From Bifidobacterium longum subsp. infantis ATCC 15697 = JCM 1222 = DSM 20088 (GTDB lineage Bacteria; Actinomycetota; Actinomycetes; Actinomycetales; Bifidobacteriaceae), in contig NC_017219.1 of the NCBI RefSeq assembly GCF_000269965.1, positions 2,046,001 to 2,110,000 on the forward strand: a DNA stretch of 64,000 nt, read 5' to 3'. This document shows, piece by piece, positions 9,949-18,945 of the stretch. Made by a program: the position numbers and the translations under genes. A model generated the notes under the pieces. It was not told the DNA's origin and searched no databases. It saw only the letters and a list, made by a program, of their open reading frames with translations. The stretch's first letter is position 1. The number at the start of each line of letters is the position of its first letter.

Positions 9949-10827
9949 TCACATTCTTTCAACATGACCCGACATAGACAGCGACATCAGCATCACCGCG
10001 GCCGAGGTGCCGAGGTTCAGCGATTCGGCCTTGCCATAAAGCGGGATGGAGACGATGCGGCCGCAGCGCGTGAGGATGTCCGGTTCCAAGCCACGCGCCT
10101 CATTGCCGAACAACACGGCTTTCGGAGCCTCGACCGCCGCCTTGTCCGCCAGTACTGCGGGCAGGCTTTCCGGCTTGCGTTCTTCGGTGCCGTATACGTC
10201 GGCGGCCCAGACGTCCAAATTATGGTCGCCTGTCCAGGTGAAGAATTCGTCGGTGCTCATGGCGAGTACCGGCAGATGGAACAGGGAGCCTGCGGTGGAG
10301 CGGATGACCTTGGGGTTCAGCACGTCCACGCAGTCGTCCACGAAGAGTACGGCGTCACAGCCGGCCGCATCGGCCGCACGGATCACGGTGCCGGCGTTGC
10401 CCGGGTCGCGCACCTGCCAGAAGACGGCAATCTGCGGGGCCCGACCGTTCTTGCCAAGTTCGACGTCATCGGCACCGGCGTGCATGGACTCGGCATTGCC
10501 GACGGCCGCGATGCCTTGGGCGTCCGGACTGATGCGGTGCATCACGTCGCCGGTGCAGTAGTGCACATAAATCGTGGCATCCTGCGAGGTTTCGACGATC
10601 TTCTCCAACGCGGAGGAGATGATACGCGGATGTTCCAGCGCCTGCGAAACCTCTACATACAGGTCCCGCACCACGTCCGGCCGCCAAGTGACGGCCTCGC
10701 GCACGGATTGCGGGCCTTCGATAAGAAAACGGCCCGAACGTTCGCGGCCTTTGGTGCGGGTCAGATCGGCGATGTGGCGCACGCGGTCGGATTTCGGATT
10801 ATCAAGAATCTGGGCGTTGATGGGCAT
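9949..10827 (-). CDS. SpoU/TrmH-family RNA 2'-O-methyltransferase
   Basis: SAM-dependent RNA ribose methylase of the SPOUT class. The N-terminal substrate-binding domain (about residues 15-110) precedes the knotted catalytic domain with motif 1 RDPGNAGTVIRAAD, motif 2 LFGNEARGL and motif 3 IPLYGKAESLNLGTSAA. A GTG at 10833 is also in frame; ATG 10827 (292 aa) is preferred. Position immediately upstream of pheST is common in actinobacteria. The exact rRNA target cannot be told from sequence. Confidence 0.9.
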   Translation of the reverse strand: MPINAQILDNPKSDRVRHIADLTRTKGRERSGRFLIEGPQSVREAVTWRPDVVRDLYVEVSQALEHPRIISSALEKIVETSQDATIYVHYCTGDVMHRISPDAQGIAAVGNAESMHAGADDVELGKNGRAPQIAVFWQVRDPGNAGTVIRAADAAGCDAVLFVDDCVDVLNPKVIRSTAGSLFHLPVLAMSTDEFFTWTGDHNLDVWAADVYGTEERKPESLPAVLADKAAVEAPKAVLFGNEARGLEPDILTRCGRIVSIPLYGKAESLNLGTSAAVMLMSLSMSGHVERM

Positions 10828-10895
10828 AGCCACTACCCTACTGCCGGGGCATTACGTCAGTCGTGGCTCGCTCCCCGCTGGCGGAGGCATCGTAA

Positions 10896-10957
10896 GCCTT
10901 TCAAGCACCCTGAAAGGCACTGTGCCAGTCTGCCGCCTTTCAGGCACCCTGAAAGGC
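10896..10957. repeat. Two near-identical hairpin repeats at the ykoC 3' end
   Basis: Bases 10896-10918 and 10935-10957 are 23-mers differing by one base, 39 bp apart. The second is a perfect dyad (GCCTTTCAGG, CAC loop, CCTGAAAGGC) and codes for the last residues and stop of the ykoC product. They probably act as the transcription end of the ykoEDC operon, although no T tract follows. Confidence 0.75.
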
Positions 10958-11767
10958 GAAGTGCCAATTCCCGGTGCCGACGGCTACGCCTATGGAGGCC
11001 AGCGGGACGGCCAGACAGATGACGTAGAAGATCCAGTCGACAGGCTTCAGACGCGAGATGCGGGCTTGGGAGCGTGGGGCGCCGGAGCCGAAGCCGCGCG
11101 CTTCCATGGCGGTGGCAAGTTTGGTGGCGCGCCGGATGGAGAGCACCAGCAGTCCGAACGCTTGGGAGAGGGCACGGGCGATGGCGTTACCGTCGCCAAG
11201 GCCGCGCGAACGCTGGGACAAGCCGAGTGCGCGCCAATCTTCCTGCAGCAGCGTAAACATGCGCAATCCAGCCAACCCGCCGTATACGAATCGCGGTGAG
11301 AAGTGCAGAATCTCGACCAAACCGTCCGCCAAATCAGTGGGATCGAGGCCCAGGGCCAGAATCACGCCGGGTACGGCAATGGCCGCCACCCTGATAGCCG
11401 TGGCGATGGCCAGATTAACGGATCCCTCGCTGATCACAATCCAGCCGCCCTGCCACAGGATCTCGCCCGAGGTGCGGCCGTAGAGAAACACGGAGATAAA
11501 ACTGCCGGCGACGGCGATCCATACCGGCCAGGTCTTACGGCATACGGTCCACGGAGCCACGCCACCAATCCACAGCAGCACGAATTCGATGCCGAGCGCC
11601 GTAGACGCGGATACCACATCCAGACTGATGAACATCGGAATACACAGCAACAGCGCACCGATGATGCGGCTGACCGCGTTGATGCGCGCGATAAACCATG
11701 AGGGCGATGAGGCTTTGACCGGCTCCACGCGCGTTTCCTGCGGACTGACGATTACCACGTCACTCAT
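10940..11767 (-). CDS. ykoC: ECF transporter T component (EcfT/CbiQ family)
   Basis: 275-aa membrane protein with about five to six hydrophobic segments and the coupling motifs ARG (EARGFGSGAPRSQ) and SRGL in the cytosolic loops, which dock to the ATPases. It is the energy-coupling transmembrane subunit of an ECF importer with YkoD and YkoE. Its ATG overlaps the ykoD stop by 4 nt (ATGA). Confidence 0.88.
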   Translation of the reverse strand: MSDVVIVSPQETRVEPVKASSPSWFIARINAVSRIIGALLLCIPMFISLDVVSASTALGIEFVLLWIGGVAPWTVCRKTWPVWIAVAGSFISVFLYGRTSGEILWQGGWIVISEGSVNLAIATAIRVAAIAVPGVILALGLDPTDLADGLVEILHFSPRFVYGGLAGLRMFTLLQEDWRALGLSQRSRGLGDGNAIARALSQAFGLLVLSIRRATKLATAMEARGFGSGAPRSQARISRLKPVDWIFYVICLAVPLASIGVAVGTGNWHFAFQGA

Positions 11768-13239
11768 GCCTTCGCCTCCTCGAACATCACACGTCGTGCG
11801 CCCAGCGCATCCACCAGCGCCTCATCGTGCGTCACCATGATCACGCACGAGCCTTGATCGCGGATGGCGGCAATCAGCTTGACCATCTCATTCCACGTAC
11901 TGAAATCCTGTCCGAATGTCGGCTCATCCATCACCAACACTTTGGGTGCGGCGGCCAGCATGGAAGCCACGGACAGTCGCCGCTTCTCCCCGCCAGACAA
12001 GGTATACGGGTTGGCTTTGGCGAAGCGCGTGAGATTCATCTGCTCAAGCATGCGGTCGGCGGTCTGATAAGCCTCGTCTTGGCTCTGCCCCATCGACTTG
12101 GGGCCGATGGCGACTTCGTCACGCACGAAATTGGCAGCGAACTGGTGCTCGGGCTCCTGGAACACCATGCCGATACGGCCCAGCAGTTCCTTGCTTTTCC
12201 AGTCGATTGGCTCACGCCCGGCATGCGCGGGCTTGAGGTTGTCGGCGATGAGCACCTTGCCGGCGATAGGCTCGAGTAGCCCGGCCAAGGTCAAGGCCAA
12301 GGTCGATTTGCCCGCGCCGTTCGGACCCATCAGAGCCGTTACTTCGCCGGGATAAAAATCCAGATTGACACCAACGCCAAGAGCGGTTCCACGGCCAAAG
12401 CTTAAGTTCTCAGTGCTGAGCACCGGCGCATCGTGCGCAGGCTCCTGCTTCGGTGAGTAATCGGGAATCGCACGGCCCGGCACCCACGCGCCACCGGCGG
12501 CCAATACGTCGCCCATCTCGGCGAACACCTCGTCCGGCTTGCCGTCGGCAATGACCGCACCCGTGGGCGAACTTGCATCGGGTCGGCCGAGCACAATCAC
12601 GCGATCGACCAGATCGAGCCATACATCGATATGATGTTCGACCACAACCATGGTCTGTCCGGTGTCCTCGATGGCCTTTTTGACCGCGTCATGCACTTCG
12701 ACCACGCCTTCGGGGTCGAGGTTGGCGGTCGGTTCGTCCAACAACAGCAGACCGGGCTTCATAGCCAGCACGCCGGCCAACGCGAGACGTTGGCGCTGAC
12801 CGCCGGACAGATGGCGGGTGGACCGATCCAGTTCGAGTCCGCCGAGTCCCACCATATCCAATGATTCGCGCACTCGCTGCCGAATCTCCTCGCGCGGCAC
12901 GTTGAGGTTTTCGCAGCCGAAGGCCGCGTCATCGCCTAGTCGTTCAAGAATGATCTGCGAGTCCGGGTCCTGAAGCACCAGTCCCACGCGGCCTCGCGCC
13001 TCGCGCGCATCGACGCCATCGATGGTGAGCGAGCCCTCCTGCTCGCCTTCCTCATCGCCGCCAAGTACGCCTGCGAGACCGGCCATCATCGTGCTTTTGC
13101 CCGCGCCCGAAGCGCCAAGCAACAGCACACGTTCACCTGGCCGGATGGTGAAATCGACGGCACGCAACGCGAAATCCTTGCGCGTCGCGTGCCGCCAGCC
13201 CCAGCCGCTGGCCCTGACCGCGGCCGGATCGACCTGCAT
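11764..13239 (-). CDS. ykoD: ECF transporter fused double ATPase
   Basis: Two ABC ATPase domains in one chain (491 aa). Domain 1: Walker A GASGAGKST at about residues 42-50, signature LSGGQRQR, Walker B LLLLDEPT. Domain 2: Walker A GPNGAGKST near residue 300, signature LSGGEKRR, Walker B VLVMDEPT. The ATG at 13237-13239 overlaps the ykoE stop as TGATG; the frame remains open further upstream but that stretch is antisense-like Arg/His-rich sequence inside ykoE, so it is excluded. Confidence 0.92.
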   Translation of the reverse strand: MQVDPAAVRASGWGWRHATRKDFALRAVDFTIRPGERVLLLGASGAGKSTMMAGLAGVLGGDEEGEQEGSLTIDGVDAREARGRVGLVLQDPDSQIILERLGDDAAFGCENLNVPREEIRQRVRESLDMVGLGGLELDRSTRHLSGGQRQRLALAGVLAMKPGLLLLDEPTANLDPEGVVEVHDAVKKAIEDTGQTMVVVEHHIDVWLDLVDRVIVLGRPDASSPTGAVIADGKPDEVFAEMGDVLAAGGAWVPGRAIPDYSPKQEPAHDAPVLSTENLSFGRGTALGVGVNLDFYPGEVTALMGPNGAGKSTLALTLAGLLEPIAGKVLIADNLKPAHAGREPIDWKSKELLGRIGMVFQEPEHQFAANFVRDEVAIGPKSMGQSQDEAYQTADRMLEQMNLTRFAKANPYTLSGGEKRRLSVASMLAAAPKVLVMDEPTFGQDFSTWNEMVKLIAAIRDQGSCVIMVTHDEALVDALGARRVMFEEAKA

Positions 13240-13838
13240 CAGACCCGCGCCTTGCCGCGTCCGGACTCGAAGCGCTCCAGAGCACCGGTGGCGGCGAGCG
13301 CGCGGGACAGATACCAGACCACCACGCCGGCGATCACGACGCCGGAGATGATGGAGCCGACCAAGTACCAGGTGACGCGCAGGCCGTTCCAGCCCGGGTT
13401 GGTGGCCCAGTAGTAGGCCCAGCAGCCCACGCCGGCGAGCGCACCGGACAGGATGGTGGTGCCGATGTTCCACTTCTTCCAGGCGAAGACGGCGAAGGCA
13501 ATTTCGGCACCCAGACCCTGGATGATGCCGACGATCAGCGAGCCGCCGACGCCCCACTGGTTGCCCAGCGTAAGTTCAAGGAAGGCGGCGAGGGTTTCGG
13601 CGAACAGTGCGGCACCGGGCTTGCGCACGATGATTGCGGCGAGCGGGCCGGCGAACAGCCAGAATCCGTTGAGCAGACCCTCGAAACCGGGGGTCACGCC
13701 TTCGAACAGGGCCAGCGGGGCGGAGCAGACAATGTCCCAGCCCCAGAAAATGACGCCGGATGCGACGGCGATGATTGCGGCGACGACGATATCGACGACG
13801 CGCCACTTGTAATTGGCTTTGGCCACAGCTTCAGTCAT
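13239..13838 (-). CDS. ykoE: ECF transporter S component, HMP/thiamine-type
   Basis: 199-aa integral membrane substrate-binding subunit with five to six hydrophobic helices. The sequence style (WRVVDIVVAA..., GVIFWGWD) matches the YkoE family. YkoEDC systems import the thiamine precursor hydroxymethylpyrimidine or thiamine; the TPP riboswitch directly upstream supports this strongly. ATG 13838 has GAAAGG seven bases upstream; an upstream in-frame ATG at 13919 lacks one and lies in the riboswitch leader. Confidence 0.9.
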   Translation of the reverse strand: MTEAVAKANYKWRVVDIVVAAIIAVASGVIFWGWDIVCSAPLALFEGVTPGFEGLLNGFWLFAGPLAAIIVRKPGAALFAETLAAFLELTLGNQWGVGGSLIVGIIQGLGAEIAFAVFAWKKWNIGTTILSGALAGVGCWAYYWATNPGWNGLRVTWYLVGSIISGVVIAGVVVWYLSRALAATGALERFESGRGKARV

Positions 13839-13955
13839 GAATGCGCCTTTCTTCTGCTCGTACGCAGGCCGGACATACATGGATATATGTACGCACATGA
13901 TGCACATGTTCGTGGCCACGCGCAGGTTGGTTCAGGCACGGGTGGGTAAGAGCGA

Positions 13956-14044
13956 CATTTCCGTGCGCCGGCATTATCCGGTCACGTTCCATCGGTCGAG
14001 ACTATGTGTCTCCTCTCAGCCGCCTAACGGCAGCTCCCGTGTCA
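13956..14044 (-). ncRNA. TPP (THI-box) riboswitch
   Basis: Read on the minus strand, the conserved aptamer elements appear in order: GGAGCTGCC...GGCGGCTGAGAGG (P2/J2-3, CTGAGA), then ACCGATGGAACGTGACC, then GGATAATGCCGGCGCACGG. These match the THI-box consensus almost base for base. It starts about 120 nt upstream of ykoE, so thiamine pyrophosphate should repress the transporter. The expression platform (13839-13955) shows no obvious terminator with a T tract; sequestration of the ribosome binding site is an alternative. Confidence 0.95.
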
Positions 14045-14063
14045 ACTCCCCGACTATAAAGCA

Positions 14064-14113
14064 AGCCGCCGTCAAAGGCAATAGCCACATCTGTGACCTA
14101 CCGGACGGCGGCT
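14064..14113 (-). terminator. Candidate terminator of the M20 peptidase gene
   Basis: Ten-base inverted repeat AGCCGCCGTC (14064-14073) and GACGGCGGCT (14104-14113) with a 30-nt loop, followed on the minus strand by TTGCTTTA. It lies between the peptidase stop and the TPP riboswitch. Long loop and weak T tract limit confidence. Confidence 0.5.
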
Positions 14114-14138
14114 CGCTACCATTACCGATACGGTTCGG

Positions 14139-15506
14139 CTACTTGCCGAGCTTGTCCAGCAGCAAAGCCTCGGTGATCACGTTGTTCTTGAGGCCGGGCA
14201 GGGAGATGGACTCATTGGGGCTGTGGGCGTTGGCCTTCGGGTCTTCGGGACCGGTGACCAGCACCTGAGCGTTGGGGAAAATGCGCTGCAGTTCGGGGAT
14301 GAACGGAATGGAGCCGCCTTCGCCCTTGTTGATGGGCTCAACGCCGAAAGCCTCGGTCATGGCTTCCAGCGCGTCCTTGGTGGCCACGGCAGTCGGGTCC
14401 ATGGCCCAGCCCATGCCGTTTTCGCCGCGTTCGACAGTGACCTTGGCACCGAACGGCGCGTGGGATTCGAAGAATGCAGCCAGTGCTTCCTGCGCTTCTT
14501 CAGGGCGCTGGGTGGGCGCGGTGCGCAGCGACAAACGGAAGCGGGTCTCCGGGGCGATCACGTTGAAGGATCCCTCGACCGGGTGGGCGTCGAAGCCGAT
14601 CACGGTCACGGACGGCTTGGTCCACAGGCGTGAGGCCAGCGAACCGGTGCCGGCGAACTCGTAACCGGCCACCACGCCGGAATCCTCGCGCACAGTGGTT
14701 TCGTCAAGGTCGTGCTGCAAACCGCCGATCGGCTCTTCCGCGGCCACGCCGGGTACGGCCAGATCGCCGTTCTCGTCATACATGGAAGCGATGAGCATGG
14801 CGGCCAACGTATTGGAGTCGAGAATCGGGCCGCCGTACTGGCCGGAGTGCACCGGATGCTCAAGGCCCTGCACGGTCACGTCCACACAGGTGTTACCGCG
14901 CAGCGAGGTGGTCAAAGAAGGAATGTCCGCCGACCAGTTGCCGGAATCAGCCACGATAATCACGTCAGCGGCGAATTCGTCGCGGTGAGCCTCGATGAAG
15001 GGAATGAAGCTTGGCGAACCCATCTCCTCTTCGCCTTCGATGAACACTTTGATATTGACGTTGAGGTCGTCGCCCAAGGCCTTCAGCGCACCGGAGTGGA
15101 TAGCGATGCCGCCGCCGTCATCGGCGGAGCCACGGCCGTAAAGGCGGCCGTCGATTTCGGTGGCCACGAACGGGTCGGTGTCCCATTCGGCCGGGTCCGG
15201 AACAGGCTGCACATCGTGATGGGCGTAGAGCAGCACGGTGGGGGCGTCCGGAGAAACGATATGCGAGCCGATGACCTCCCATGCGCCCGGAGTGCCATCG
15301 GCATTGGAAGCCTGGACCACCTTGGCATCCACACCCACGAGGCGCAGTTCGTCTGCCACGAATTCAGCGGAGCGCTTCATATGTTCGGCGGTGATGCCCT
15401 TGGCGGAGATCGACTGCAGCGCGACCTTTTCGGCCAGCACCTTGACGATGCGGTTCCAATCGGTTTCGACGCGCGAACGAATCTCGTCAGCGGTGAACGT
15501 TGCCAT
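14139..15506 (-). CDS. M20-family metallo-dipeptidase
   Basis: 455-aa cytosolic dipeptidase. Two-zinc site ligands are visible: His in YAHHDVQP, Asp in GRGSADDGGG, the Glu pair in EGEEEMGS, Asp in VADSGNW and His in NAHSPNE. The lid/dimerisation domain occupies about residues 200-360. ATG 15506 has AAAGGAGG upstream. Single-gene unit; substrate specificity cannot be assigned. Confidence 0.92.
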   Translation of the reverse strand: MATFTADEIRSRVETDWNRIVKVLAEKVALQSISAKGITAEHMKRSAEFVADELRLVGVDAKVVQASNADGTPGAWEVIGSHIVSPDAPTVLLYAHHDVQPVPDPAEWDTDPFVATEIDGRLYGRGSADDGGGIAIHSGALKALGDDLNVNIKVFIEGEEEMGSPSFIPFIEAHRDEFAADVIIVADSGNWSADIPSLTTSLRGNTCVDVTVQGLEHPVHSGQYGGPILDSNTLAAMLIASMYDENGDLAVPGVAAEEPIGGLQHDLDETTVREDSGVVAGYEFAGTGSLASRLWTKPSVTVIGFDAHPVEGSFNVIAPETRFRLSLRTAPTQRPEEAQEALAAFFESHAPFGAKVTVERGENGMGWAMDPTAVATKDALEAMTEAFGVEPINKGEGGSIPFIPELQRIFPNAQVLVTGPEDPKANAHSPNESISLPGLKNNVITEALLLDKLGK

Positions 15507-15597
15507 GATGATCCTCCTTTATATATGTGCGTGAGCGGCGTCATTGCAATGACTGCGCCAGTGTACAAGTGTCTGAACGTCACCGTAACCTCAAAGC

Positions 15598-16221
15598 ATG
15601 ACATGGAATCCGTTTAAGAAAAAAGAAGAGGCCCAAGTTCCTGTTGAGCAGGCCCCGAAGAAGGCCGCCGATCCTTCTGAGAAAAAAGGCCGTCCTACCC
15701 CGAAGATGAAGCAGGCTCAGGCCGCCGGTATCCGTCCGCTGGTTCCGGTGGACCGCAAGGCCAGCGCCAAGGCCGCCAAAGCCCGTCTGCGCGAGAGGGA
15801 GAACGCCGAGTACGAGGCGATGCAGAAGGGCGACATCAACCACATGCCCAAGTCGGAACGCCTGCCGTGGCGCATCTACATCCGCGACTACGTGGACGCC
15901 CGGTTCAACCTCGGCGAATGGTTCATTCCGGTGAGCTTCGGAATCCTGATCGCCTCCATGTTCGCCGCCTCGTTGATGCGCAACCAGTGGGCGTCGGTCA
16001 CCATGATGGCGCTGATGTACGGCTATCTGATCGCCGTGATCATCGACGTGTGGCTGATGTGGCGCAGGCTCAAGCCCAAGCTGATCGCCAAGTACGGCGA
16101 ATCGTCCGTGGCCAAGGGCTCCCGCTCCTTCTCCTACGCCTGGAGCCGTTCCATCCAGATGCGTCGTTGGAGACTTCCCAAGCCGCGTTACCCGAAGCGC
16201 GGTCACTGGCCGGCGGACTGA
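15598..16221 (+). CDS. DUF3043 membrane protein
   Basis: 207 aa. The Lys/Pro-rich N terminus contains GRPTPKMKQAQAAG, the hallmark of DUF3043, then charged sequence to about residue 95, two membrane helices (about 105-122 and 128-147), and a basic C terminus. Found throughout actinobacteria; function unknown. It diverges from the dipeptidase gene and starts a rightward block. Confidence 0.85.
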   Translation: MTWNPFKKKEEAQVPVEQAPKKAADPSEKKGRPTPKMKQAQAAGIRPLVPVDRKASAKAAKARLRERENAEYEAMQKGDINHMPKSERLPWRIYIRDYVDARFNLGEWFIPVSFGILIASMFAASLMRNQWASVTMMALMYGYLIAVIIDVWLMWRRLKPKLIAKYGESSVAKGSRSFSYAWSRSIQMRRWRLPKPRYPKRGHWPAD

Positions 16222-16242
16222 TTTTTCATATATACTCCGGCT

Positions 16243-16257
16243 CCCCTCATTGAGGGG
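16243..16257 (+). terminator. Short hairpin after the DUF3043 gene
   Basis: CCCCTCA, one base, TGAGGGG, about 20 nt after the stop codon. No T tract follows; instead the palindromic repeat at 16273 begins. Probably part of the transcription end. Confidence 0.45.
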
Positions 16258-16261
16258 CTGA

Positions 16262-16343
16262 GCCGTAAAGAAAACAGTCCAGTGGACTGTTCTTAGGCGA
16301 AGTGGCGGCGATAGCCGCATATGGCTCCCTAGCATGGGAGCCA
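16262..16343. repeat. Intergenic palindrome (AACAGTCCA-type) plus hairpin
   Basis: Bases 16273-16291 are a near-perfect dyad (AACAGTCCA, G, TGGACTGTT). In reverse complement the flanks align with those at 45045-45110 (TTCGCCTA... on one side, TACGGCTCA... on the other), so this is a dispersed repeat and not a chance dyad. A second hairpin follows: TGGCTCCC, TAGCAT loop, GGGAGCCA (16322-16343), 26 nt before the next start codon. Confidence 0.8.
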
Positions 16344-16369
16344 TACTTATATGCATCAAGGAGGCAACC

Positions 16370-17860
16370 ATGAGCGAACAGTTTGATCTGGTCATCATCG
16401 GGGCCGGCCCCGGCGGCTATTCCACAGCTCTGCGCGCGGCCGAACTCGGCATGAAAGTGGCACTCGTCGAGCGTGACGCCACCGTGGGCGGCACATGTCT
16501 CAACCGTGGCTGCATCCCCTCCAAGGCGCTCATCACCGCCACCCACACCATCGACACCGTGCACCGTGCAGCCGAACTCGGCGTCAACGCCTCGGTGAAT
16601 GGCATCGACTTCGGCACGCTGCGCGACTATCGCCTGCGCGTGGTCAAGACGATGGTGGGAGGACTGGCCGGACTGCTCGCCCATCGCGGCATCACCGTGT
16701 TCCGGGCCAATGCCGCGTTCCATGCGGATGAGATTGCTCCAGCAACTTCCAACCACATCGTCCGCCTCGTCCCCTCCCCCGGCCAAAGCGACATCCTCAC
16801 CTATCACAAGGCCGATGTCCCCGAACCCAGCGGCCCAACGATGGACCTCACGGCCATGAACATCGTCATCGCCACCGGTGCCAAGCCACGCCCATTGCCC
16901 GGCAACCCGTTCGCCGGCGCCCTCATCGACTCCACACAGGCGCTGGAAGTCAACGAATTTCCCTCTTCGGCGGTGATTATCGGCGCCGGGGCCATCGCCC
17001 TTGAATTCGCCTCGATATGGAACGCCACCGGTTCGAAGGTGACCCTGCTGATTCGCAAGGACCGCGTGCTCTCAGCCTGGGACCGGAGAGCCGGCACCAC
17101 GCTGACCCGTGAGCTCAAACGTCATGGCGTGAACATCATCACCCGCGCCAGCGTCACCCACGTGGACACCGGCGCAAACCTTGGCGCCACCGTGCACTAC
17201 ACGCGCGAAGGCCAGGATGGCGAACAGAGCGTCTGGGGCGAAATCGCCCTTGTCGCCATCGGGCGTGACCCGATCACCGACCCAGCATGGGGCGTGACGA
17301 TCGACGACCACGGACATGTCGCCACGGATGCGTACGGTCGCACCGACAAACCGGGCGTATGGGCGGTAGGCGACGTGACGGCCGGTCACGCGCTGGCGCA
17401 TCGTGCTTTTGAGCAAGGCATCGTCATCGCGGAGACCATCGCCGGACTCAATCCCAAGCCGGTGGACGAAGCCACCGTGCCGCAGATCGTGTTCTCCTTC
17501 CCCGAAGCGGCGTCGGTCGGGCTCACCGTCGAACAGGCGCAGGCGAGGGAGGATCTCATTGAAATCAAGGAGACCAACTATCCGATGCTGGCGAACGCGC
17601 GCATGCTGATGAGCGGCACGGCCGGCTCATTGACCATCGTCTCCGGCTGCGACGCGGCCAACCCGGACACCCCGCGCGTGCTCGGCGTGCACATGGTCTC
17701 CCCGATGGCCTCCGACATCATCGCCGAAGCCGAACAGCTGGTCGGCAACCATGTGCCGCTCGCCGACGCAGCCCGCCTCGTTCACCCGCATCCCACATTC
17801 AGTGAAACGCTCGGAGAGGCGCTGCTCAAGGCCGACGGACGACCATTGCACACACGCTGA
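16370..17860 (+). CDS. lpd: Dihydrolipoamide dehydrogenase-like flavoprotein
   Basis: 496-aa pyridine nucleotide-disulfide oxidoreductase. FAD motif GAGPGG near residue 10, redox-active disulfide GGTCLNRGCIPSK (about 42-54), NAD motif VIIGAGAIALE, second FAD motif GVWAVGDVTAG, and the C-terminal His-Glu base in HPHPTFSETLGEAL. ATG 16370 follows AAGGAGG by five bases. Bifidobacteria lack a usual pyruvate dehydrogenase complex, so its partner is unclear; a stand-alone lipoamide or other disulfide reductase is possible. Confidence 0.88.
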   Translation: MSEQFDLVIIGAGPGGYSTALRAAELGMKVALVERDATVGGTCLNRGCIPSKALITATHTIDTVHRAAELGVNASVNGIDFGTLRDYRLRVVKTMVGGLAGLLAHRGITVFRANAAFHADEIAPATSNHIVRLVPSPGQSDILTYHKADVPEPSGPTMDLTAMNIVIATGAKPRPLPGNPFAGALIDSTQALEVNEFPSSAVIIGAGAIALEFASIWNATGSKVTLLIRKDRVLSAWDRRAGTTLTRELKRHGVNIITRASVTHVDTGANLGATVHYTREGQDGEQSVWGEIALVAIGRDPITDPAWGVTIDDHGHVATDAYGRTDKPGVWAVGDVTAGHALAHRAFEQGIVIAETIAGLNPKPVDEATVPQIVFSFPEAASVGLTVEQAQAREDLIEIKETNYPMLANARMLMSGTAGSLTIVSGCDAANPDTPRVLGVHMVSPMASDIIAEAEQLVGNHVPLADAARLVHPHPTFSETLGEALLKADGRPLHTR

Positions 17861-17943
17861 GACCAACCAGCACAAGCAAGTTCGGACCAGCGCACCTGAT
17901 AAGATATTGCCCAGTGTGTTTCGTCCCAACAAAGGAAGAAGTG

Positions 17944-18726
17944 ATGGCGGAGAAGGACGCGAAGCCGAAGAAGCAGAGCACAATCAAGCAGATCATCCAG
18001 ATCTACAAGTACACGGCTAAGGAAGACAAGGCCCTGCCGTGGCTTGAGGCCGGTGCTTTCCTGCTGCCTGTAGTCGTGACGATCATCATCGGTCTGATTG
18101 TCAAGTGGACCTGGCTGATCTGGATCTTCACCATGATCACCGCCATCATGCTCGGCATTCTGCTGGCCACCATGATGCTCACCCGCCGCGCGGATGCAGT
18201 CGGCTACAAGCAGATTGATGGCAAGCCTGGTGCCGCCATCGGCGTGCTGAGCAACATGCAGAAAGCCGGCTTTGACTTCCCGCAGGAACCGGCGTGGATC
18301 GACCCGAAGACCAAGGATGCCATCTGGCGCGGCACTTCGATGAACGGCATCTACCTGATCGGCGAAGGCGAATACGGTCGCGTCATGAAGGCGATGGATC
18401 GTCAGGAACGCGATATCAAGGGCGTCACCGCCGGCTCCTCCATTCCGGTGTACCGCATCGCCGTGGGCCACGGCCCCAAGCAGGTGCCGCTGGCCAAGCT
18501 GCGTAGCACGGTGATCAAGTCCAAGAGCTATGAGCCCACGCACCACAAGAACGCACTGATCGCCAAGATTCATCCGCGCCGTCGCTTCCTGCTGACCAAG
18601 GCCGAGATGGAAACGCTGAACGATCGTCTTCGCACGCTGCAGGCCAAGAAGGGCTATGCCATCCCCAAGGGCATGGATCCGAACCGCCCGCAGAAGATCT
18701 CCCGCCGCGCGATGCGCGGTCGCTGA
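17944..18726 (+). CDS. DUF4191 membrane protein
   Basis: 260 aa. A Lys-rich N terminus precedes two adjacent membrane helices (about residues 38-60 and 64-84), then a cytosolic domain ending in a basic tail. The layout and the RRADAVGYKQIDGKPGAA stretch fit DUF4191, a widespread actinobacterial family of unknown function often next to glnA or lip genes. ATG 17944 has AAAGGAAG upstream. Confidence 0.85.
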   Translation: MAEKDAKPKKQSTIKQIIQIYKYTAKEDKALPWLEAGAFLLPVVVTIIIGLIVKWTWLIWIFTMITAIMLGILLATMMLTRRADAVGYKQIDGKPGAAIGVLSNMQKAGFDFPQEPAWIDPKTKDAIWRGTSMNGIYLIGEGEYGRVMKAMDRQERDIKGVTAGSSIPVYRIAVGHGPKQVPLAKLRSTVIKSKSYEPTHHKNALIAKIHPRRRFLLTKAEMETLNDRLRTLQAKKGYAIPKGMDPNRPQKISRRAMRGR

Positions 18727-18753
18727 TCGGCAGCACACAACCAAATCGCACAG

Positions 18754-18788
18754 AAGCCCCGGAATCCGTTCAATCGGTTCCGGGGCTT
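18754..18788 (+). terminator. Rho-independent-type hairpin after the DUF4191 gene
   Basis: Eleven-base perfect arms AAGCCCCGGAA (18754-18764) and TTCCGGGGCTT (18778-18788) with a 13-nt loop, 28 nt after the stop codon. It isolates glnA from upstream transcription. Confidence 0.8.
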
Positions 18789-18945
18789 CGTCATATGTCT
18801 CATAATCGCGTCCACTTACATCCACCTACGTCACCTGTCAATACCCACTGTCCACGTTGCGGACATCTCTACCTACTTCCCCGATAGTCTCCGTTTCCAT
18901 TCTGTAATGATGTTTCGTTGAAATAACGCGCCTGCGCGATTGTCG

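Noticed and set aside
13242-13557. 106-codon upstream extension of ykoD
   Set aside because: Arg/His-rich out-of-frame reading of ykoE; the TGATG junction at 13239 gives the natural start.
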